From: Siderastrea siderea
Taxonomy: Eukaryota; Cnidaria; Anthozoa; Scleractinia; Rhizangiidae
Length of the DNA: 64,000 nt
Reading direction: 5' to 3'
Assembly (NCBI GenBank): GCA_964030785.1
Contig: OZ034971.1
Location: 10,902,579 to 10,966,578, forward strand
Below, piece by piece: positions 56,382-64,000 of the stretch. A program made the position numbers and the translations under genes. Positions within the stretch are counted from its first letter, which is position 1; each line of letters opens with the position of its first letter. The notes under the pieces were generated by a model. That model was not told where the DNA came from. It saw only the letters and a list, made by a program, of their open reading frames with translations, and made no database searches.

Positions 56382-59300
56382 GAATTTGGACGAGTGAAAA
56401 GTTGACTCATAAGAGACAGCAAATCGTGAAAGTTCAAACGAAATATTGTAAATATGTACATTGGGTCAAACACACGTCGCCATGTGAAACACAGAAAGGA
56501 TTACCTGCATGGACAAAGAGTAGGACAAAACTTTACAATTGAGACATTTCAAACTGCGGGGCATCACGCGAAAATACAAGGAACCATGGAGACGATCACG
56601 CGAACTAAGGCAGTGGCTGCATGAATTAATAGCTACGCTTCATCTTGGAGTGTACTCTGAAAAAAAAAAGTGGAATATAAAATGACCAAATAAAGTGCAA
56701 TAGTTACCCTGAGTTTCCTTGTTCCTGCTTCTGTGATGAGCTGAACGGCCGAAGAGTTCCACTCTTTTTAGTTGATGGCAATTACTAATGTGTTAAAAAG
56801 TAAATATTTTTCATAGTGACAACTTACCATCTATGAACTGAGCATGCGCTAGTGGGACTGGATTATGGTTATTTTTGGGAAATTTATTCTATCATTGGAT
56901 TGAACCATTATTTCATTTCTTTTGCTATCGGCAAAAGACATACCAGTGTTTTTCCAAACAAAGTTGTTTTTCGTTCTGGTGTGGCCGAATTTCCTGTCTA
57001 GGGACGCCATTTTGATTTTCGCAAGACAGATTGTAAACCAGGACGCGCACGCGCAGCTAATTAATGCTAATTCTTCTTAAAGTGTCACTCTTGTAACACA
57101 AAGTTGATTCCTTGTTTCCACTGATGGATTCATGGCAAAAACGTGAATGTTTGGGAGAGGGTACCATAACTTATGGAAAGGACTTAATTATGACACAAAC
57201 GCACAATATAATTTTATTTGCTTCTATAGCTTTAACCATTTAAAGCCCATTTGTCACTGTGCTCATTTATTAAAGTGACAAAAACTTACTCAGCAGGCGT
57301 CTTATATTTGTATGAGACATAAATATTGTGAGCAACACCTCTAACAAGCGGCTTTGTCACTCGACTGCCCAAATAGTAGAATTCTAAGTTTTTAAGAGCC
57401 GTTGACAAAAGCAAATTTTGTTGCGGCGATGGTTAGTGCGTTTTGTGTTAAATATCAGCTTTTTGTTACGATTTTACGACAATTTTCTGCAATTCGATCG
57501 ATTGCTGTGTAGTGGGAGTGGTCGAAGCAGCTGCGAGGTAAGTGTGAACAGCTTTTTGGGATACCGATACGCACTCTGCTCCGTCGCGTCAAAATCGCAA
57601 ACAAATACGCACTAAAATCGAGGCTGGATTTCACAAGCGATTTTAGAAAACCAACTCAAAAAGTTCAGAGAAGAGTTGCGTAAGTTTTGTGGTTCGATGT
57701 GGCCCTTGTGTGGAATTGATGATTGGCAAGCAAAAGTAAGCGTTCACAACAGGGAACCCAACATACTTACACTTAGCCTGCGTAGTGTTTCCGTGTTTTT
57801 TCCTGTTTGTCGTTTTTTTAGGTGTTGGTCGCTTTTTGGCAGCGTGGCTATAAAGTAATAAAATACTTTCAGCACACGGAAAAACCCACGAAAATGCTTA
57901 CTACACAGGCTAACTTGAATTTCTTAACATAGCTTTACATTGGTGGTGTAAAATTAATATCTCTAGATTCTAAACGTTTTGCTCCTAGCGATAGATTAAG
58001 TAGAGTGAAGTTGAGTTGAGATTTTTCAAGTCTCAGTAGTGAAACAATTCTCACTTGCTCGACGATTTAAAAAGATTACGTTCCAGAAAAAGCTCTTCAA
58101 ATGTCCCTCATCTCTTTATAAATTAGGAGACTAGGGTTTGTTCGAAAAGTTTGTGCACCACCTTTGAAGCCCTTCATTCCGGGCTTTTATTGCAGTAATC
58201 CTGCAATGTCGCATCTTGGAATAAACCCTACTTAAAGCTAAATAGGACCAGATGACAAGTTAAACTTACAAGTTTTTGTAAACCCGACCACCAGAGAGAT
58301 AAGTGATTCAAAGTTGAGTCAGTAATCGAAAGAAAGCAAAGAGGCTGAATTATAACATCAACATCATACATGTATGCTCCTTAATCCGTAACTCTACTAC
58401 ATTGTAAATATCCCTGTAACGTAAATTTCAGGTTACTTGTAGTCAACAGCAACAATATACATTTTATTTTTCATTTGTGGCACAAGATGGTTACTGTTTT
58501 CGCCATTTTGACTGCAATTTAATTTGTAACTGTATTTTATCATAACCTGGACAACCAAAGACATGTACTTTTCAAATGGCAAAAAATTAAAATGCTCGTA
58601 CACATCTAATGTCAGTGAAATTTTCATTTTCATACTGCTACTTAAATACAACGTGTTAGTATCTAATATAACAAAAACCTCACCAAAACGCATTCGGCTC
58701 CAAGTCCAATCGCTGAAGTTTGTTACAACCCGTGACAACAAACAAAACACATGGAAATTAAAAATGCTTTTTCCAGATTACCAAATCATTGGTCAAACCA
58801 GGACTAATGATACATTTCTACTTGACTATTAGTTTATGAATCCAGGCAAAAACAATTTCATTTCCATTCCAAAAGCACGTGAGGTTTGCAGTTCATTAAA
58901 GTACGGGCCTTTGAGGGCAACTCTCAAATTCTTGAGAGCCTTGACTTGACAAAGATCTCGTACAGTGAAAACCCAAACTCCAGCCACGCAATACGGAATA
59001 AAACTCAGGACTTTTGAAGGGGTGACCAGATTCAAGGGTATTTTTACATAAGAAAATTTCATGAATAAGGGAGCATTTGTTCCGTCCAAAATAAAAAGGC
59101 GGTAAAAACGAGGTGGCCATATTACTATGCCTTTCAACAACAAGCGAAGTCTAAAGTTCATGACTCAACCGTTACGTTTCAACTCCTGTCAATTATCATA
59201 GTACGTCTTTCAAATTTCAGCTCAACGGGGGAAAAAGGTCAAGTTTGCACGCTATGTTTGTGGATTTTGATCCAAGTTAGTTTTAATCATTCAGTTAATT

Positions 59301-61235
59301 TTCACGCTTTGCTAATTGTTGGCATAACTATAGTTTAAAATTAAAATCAATGATAAAAACAAGGGACAACGTTGCATCACGAGTTTCGCGGGCGATCGGC
59401 CACGTGAAATGCCTCAAATTAAACCCGCGAAAAAAGTAGCCAATCAAAATGCGCTTTTAGCATGATGAAACGGATTCAAACTGAGGACCAATCAGAGCAT
59501 TTTCCACACATTCCAGGAAAGGTCAAGAGGCCTTTTGAACATGATTATCAATGGTAAATCACAGACGCCCATCTCCGATTTGTTTTTCCTGAGGAGAACG
59601 GGTGGCTGTACACAGACTATCCTCATGACAGCATTGTCAATGCACGTTTGACGTGATGAAGTCTTCATAAAGTTCCAGGACAGCACACCTTGTTCCTTAC
59701 TTTTATCACTGTTTTGTCATTTTAAAATGTGTAACCAAGACTTCACGCATTAAAATTTACTAGCTGCTACCCGTGAACAATCCAACACGCAACAAAAATG
59801 TCATGCCTGTTTTCGCGCGAGCAAGGAATTCGAAAGTTTTTTGCTTCTTAAAGCAAATGCATTTGCTATTTGGCTGGGGAAAGGTTACTGACGACTATTC
59901 TATCTGTTTTAATTCACTGTTTAGCTAAGGACGCGATGTTTTGAAAACCGATACTAATCAGGCATAAGGGGCCGAAATTAAACACACATCAATAGACATG
60001 GCCCGGTGTTTGCTTGCTGAGAGAAACGTGCGACTTGTCAGGAAATTCTCCAAAGTGGATCTTTTCGATTTAAAACCAAATTGGGCACATCCTTGCCAGG
60101 AAAGTAGAGAAATGGTGTGGCTTTGGCTTTTTGTAACTTAGCCGTTTTTCCATGATGGGTGGACAACAGTTCTCTTATCGCCTATTAATTATATATAATC
60201 AAGATATAGATTTTATGACTGACAGTGGTACAAGATGCAATCATTAGTTGAGTTTTGAAGTTCAGAGTTTTCGTGTTTTTGAAAGGTGCTTTAATGGGGT
60301 GGCATCAGAGTTGGGTTGCACTGTACCACCCCGAATCTGCTCAGTTATTTTAGGCCAGGATGTAAAAACCTTACCCTGCAAGGAGCTGCAAAACCCCTGT
60401 AAACTGTGAACACTGAGCAGCTTCTAATGCCCTGCAGCACAAAAGCGGACATTGTGTCATGACAGTTACATGTTGCAGTATTTTACTGCATTCCCGACAA
60501 TCTGATGGTGCACCAAGACTGTCGAATGTATCTCTTTGCAAACCGAGCTTGAGAATTTAAAGGTGTATAGAGACATACATAGTAACCTAATGCCTTTAAC
60601 TTTGCAGGGTTTAGAGTTTGCAAAAGTCATGTAAAATTAACCGGCTAGATTTCGCGGGTGAAATCTTCGCGGTAGTTGACGTATCATACAGAAAACTGAG
60701 TGAAATGTATAGGTTGTAGTACAAGAAAAAGAGTTTGATCCTCAGAAACAAGTAAATAACCTGAAACAAATCTTTTTCGGTGAAGGGTGTAGTACGTTAC
60801 CACCCTAAATTTGGGCTATTGCAAACAATAGTAACACCTTTACTTTTCCAATCTTTGGAGTAATTTTTGCAGGTTCGATTTTCGAAATTCTTTGGTAGTG
60901 CGCAAAAATTACTGAAATTAAATGCTATGTGAAAATGTGAGGCGTAAGAGTAATCTATTTCAATTCTCTTCACCTTACTACTGCAGAATTTATTAAAACT
61001 GTGGAGTCCCGTGATCTCCAATCCCGAATATCTTGAATTAAATTCCGTTATCCCGAACCTCCAGGGCCCAGTTGCATAAAGCAACTTAAGACTAAATTTC
61101 TTGGATGGCAATCAAACGTTGTCCAACACCATGCAACGTCGTTAAGAAGCACAGTCTAACATCATTCAACACTGAGTAAGCTCAAACGCGTTTAAACTGC
61201 TGTGTTTAACAACGTTGAACGGTATTCATTGAAAA

Positions 61236-61295
61236 TGAACAAATGCTTTTGATCTATATATGACTGTTGTATCTAAGCCCCCGGCCAAAAACATT
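61236..61295. other. Micro-inverted 60 bp segment, copy in D4
   Basis: Same orientation as 18762-18821 and reverse to 41088-41147. Confidence 0.78.
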
Positions 61296-61390
61296 AAGCA
61301 AACTATTTTTTGATAGTAGAAATTTTGTACAAAAGCTACAGATTCTTTTACTTCCTTCTGTTAGATCAGATCTTGGAACAAAGGCACTCA

Positions 61391-62467
61391 GGGGCCGACC
61401 ATTTAACTCTTGAGGGGGGGTGTGGATGATTTCGAAAAAAAATTTCCTGCAAGCCCTTGTCGGAAGAAAAAAATTGCATGCAGCACAAATGAAATAGAAA
61501 AAAATTCTTGCACTGCTGCAAGCAAGAAAAAAAAAATGTTGCAAAGCAATTTCATCATTCCAGGGGGACTTTACAAAATCCCAGCAAAACTGCAACCATT
61601 CTTCCCTTGCTCCCTTTAAACTCTGGAGTTGGTTATGCTTCAGAATGTGCAATGCATTCTTAGCTTTATAGGGTCCGACAATCTGTGAGCCAGCGAGCCA
61701 CTCCAGTTAGCTTAAATCACACTCTGGTTTAGCCAAAACAACATTCCGGTTAGCCTACAGTTATTAGCTTTAATAGGTAGCTTGCGGTTAGCCCTATATA
61801 ATGGGATATAAAGGGATTTCTGGCTTGCACGGTTCACAAGGCTCGCGAGTCATAGGAGTCATGTAACTAGTGAATAGCAGCATTAACCATGTTTCGAAGT
61901 GGACTGAAAAAAGGCTGAGCAAAAATTATAAGTGCTATTTTTCAAATAAGACCATGATCAACTAACTTCAATTCTGCTTTCACATTTGTTTTTGAGATTT
62001 CAGTCCACTTTTAAATTTTAACTTATGACTCTAGCAGTAATTACCACGCTATGAGCATTTCTGAACTGCTTTTTGCTTTTTTTTTAAATAAGAAACTAAA
62101 CATTTTCAAATCTACCTGTGGAGCATGACTAATATTATGACGTAATATTAAATGAGTGTAAAGAATGACTTTTTGTATGGCATGATTTCGTAAATAGCTT
62201 ACAACATTTTAAGGCTTTGCAGCTCCATATTGAACTGTTACAACAATAACCACAATGTAAATGTAAATACATTCTGTAAATGTAAAAACATGACACTTTT
62301 TTGAGGGAAAAATATCCTGCAGAGAAATGAAGAGGAAAACAAAATATTCTGCAGAGCATTTAGAAGGAAAAAAAAATATCCTGCCCACCAGGTTGCTAGA
62401 AAAGAAAAACTTGCTGACCAGAAATCATCCACCCCCGTCCCCCCTCAAGAGTTAAATGGTCGGCCCC
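61391..62467. mobile_element. Harbinger-like MITE, copy in B
   Basis: Counterpart of 18917-19949 with shorter G and C tracts. The right TAA is intact (62468-62470); the left flank has mutated to TCA. Confidence 0.85.
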
Positions 62468-64000
62468 TAATAGAAAAAGTGGTCTAAATGTGTTTCCTTA
62501 GCTGTAATTACCTTTGTGATCTATACTCTCTATGAATAAAGGAGGTAATAATCTCTACTAATATCTATTTTATTTTTGAAGAGAAGTAACGGAATAAGAA
62601 TGATGGTATTTTTTTGCAGTGGATAAAGGAAATTTTAGAGTAGGGATAATGGAATAATGAACACTCCATTATTCCTCTTCAGCCCCCAGTCCTGGTGCAT
62701 GACATGGAGGCGGTTCAGCGCACTTTGAAGAGAAAACTTGGTAATTAACGGGGAAGTCTGGTCAGATGCCCTGTTTTCCCAACGTTTTAGCCCTTTTTCT
62801 TAATTATCCCCAATTGTAAGAATTTTTTCGCAATTTTTAAAGTGAAAATAAAGAAAAAAATGGGGGGGATTGATGAATTTTACGAAAATTGAAAATTGAT
62901 AAAAAATAAAGGTGAATTAAAATTACAATTGAAAGTTAATAATTAATAGACGGATACCAAAACAGGCCACCAACAACCCGAAGTGCTCTTGCGTGGGGGT
63001 GGCCTGTCTGGGGGTGTGTACAAAAATTTTATTCCTCTTTTATTTCTGTCCTTATTTCCTAAATATTTAACCAGACTTCCCCCTTAAATCTCGGAGAAAC
63101 AATAACAAGAAAGCCGCTGTTTCTGTCGTTGACAAAAGAAAATTAACACTTCCTGCGGCTGCTTCAAAATCAGCAGTACCAAAACAAATGAAACAAAACA
63201 TAAAGAAACAAACAAACAAACAAACAAGGCGTCATTAGATGCCTGATGATGGATAAATATTGGCTTAATTGCATGATGTTTAGACAGCAAAAAGATCTTT
63301 GATGCAGATCTCTCTAAACCGATGAGTTATGGTTAACCATCTCTCCAAGTTTTACATCTATTTCTTCTTAGTCTTTTGAGGTGATGTCAACATTTCACAA
63401 GAAACCATGCTCTGGAAACTACAAATGAAACTGTAAGGGATATAACTGAGAAATAGGACGTTTTCAAGATTTTTGTTTTGGACACTTTCTAATCTAATCA
63501 GTGACCCCTTAGTCTTCGTTTGGTTGATTTATCAAATTCCCTTCCTGAGGAAAATGAGAGGCTGTACACGGGCAACATTGGGTTCATTGTCATCATTTTA
63601 CAAAAATAAGGCATTTCCTGTGGGACTGAAAAGGTCAAGAATATTTGCTTCGCTAGCTACGTCGCAACCTCAGTCATGTCGGTCCTGCTACTATTCATCT
63701 CGAATAAACCAACAAATAATAGATAATTAAACAAGTAACAAACAAACAAATAAATAAATGAAGATGAGATATGATAAAAATGTTAGATGGAGGACTGAAA
63801 ACCCACCACCCCCTTGCCACTATTAAGGCTCCTTACATTTTGCTTGTCAAATGAGAAGAGCTATTGTTTGCGCACGGTGCCGAAACTTGGGGTTAATTTA
63901 TTTAGTAACATTTCAACACTGCTCAGTAATGGCTTGGCAAGGGTCGCTAATTCTTTTAGCAATCTCTCCTTCCAAAATTTAGACATGGGAAAAGTCAGTT
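62468..64000. repeat. Common downstream region, copy D4 (cut by window edge)
   Basis: Collinear with 19950-21518. No gene seen. Confidence 0.7.

Larger units (their letters stand above)
51545..61080. other. U1/U4-specific block, copy in B
   Basis: Counterpart of 8760-18615 without the hAT-like element. It has a pure C run at 52883-52899 where copy A has two interrupted runs, and lacks about 180 bases near 57737. No further gene seen. Confidence 0.55.
45678..64000. repeat. Long segmental duplication, copy B (holds U4)
   Basis: Collinear with 828-21518 and cut by the window edge. It lacks the exon 2 tandem copy and the hAT-like element. Base differences are a few per hundred by eye; this was not computed. 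Confidence 0.95.

Overview
This is animal nuclear DNA, most likely from an anthozoan cnidarian such as a stony coral. It is AT-rich, has two-exon genes with GT-AG introns, carries homeobox genes, and holds many short inverted-repeat elements, a Crypton-like fragment and a truncated LINE. No operons, bacterial signals, rRNA or CRISPR are visible. The phylum is inferred from general character; no search could be run.

The window is a tandem array of four homeobox units (U1 to U4), all on the + strand. Each unit has (i) a conserved 50 bp promoter-proximal block, (ii) exon 1, about 111 codons with an EH1 repressor motif (FSIRRIL), (iii) a phase-1 intron, and (iv) exon 2, which holds a full homeodomain (R5, F8, K46-T47-W48-F49-Q50-N51-R52-R53) and a short tail ending in a stop. 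U1: exon 1 3119-3452, exon 2a 4802-5214, second homeodomain exon 2b 6885-7297. U2: exon 1 26777-27539 broken by a LINE, exon 2 30695-31116. U3: 37852-38188 and 39588-39988. U4: 47960-48293 and 49670-50082. Joined exons give 248 (U1), 245 (U3) and 248 (U4) residues, with the splice phase matching in every case. The products look like ANTP-class, NK-like transcriptional repressors with threonine at homeodomain position 47, as in Tlx, BarH and Hhex; I cannot assign an orthologue.

The units form two pairs. U1 and U4 lie in a long near-identical duplication (828-21518 and 45678-64000, the second cut by the window edge). U2 and U3 are sisters of each other. The order is therefore X-Y-Y-X, which predicts more Y-like units beyond base 64000. 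The U1/U4 units carry an extra block of about 9.9 kb (8760-18615 and 51545-61080). It contains mobile elements, a row of CACGTG E-boxes and one possible small first exon. All units share a non-coding downstream region (from about 18615, 32005, 40945 and 61085).

Shared and private insertions act as dated marks. A Harbinger-like element and a tRNA-like palindrome occur in U1 and U4 only. A TIR element in the intron occurs in U2 and U3 only. A LINE and a nested Crypton plus foldback complex occur in U2 only. A hAT-like element and the exon 2 duplication occur in U1 only. Older, decayed half-copies of the homeodomain exon lie downstream of exon 2 in U1 and U4, so this exon has been duplicated repeatedly over a long time. 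The main caveat is that the U1 and U4 blocks could be two haplotypes wrongly joined by the assembler.
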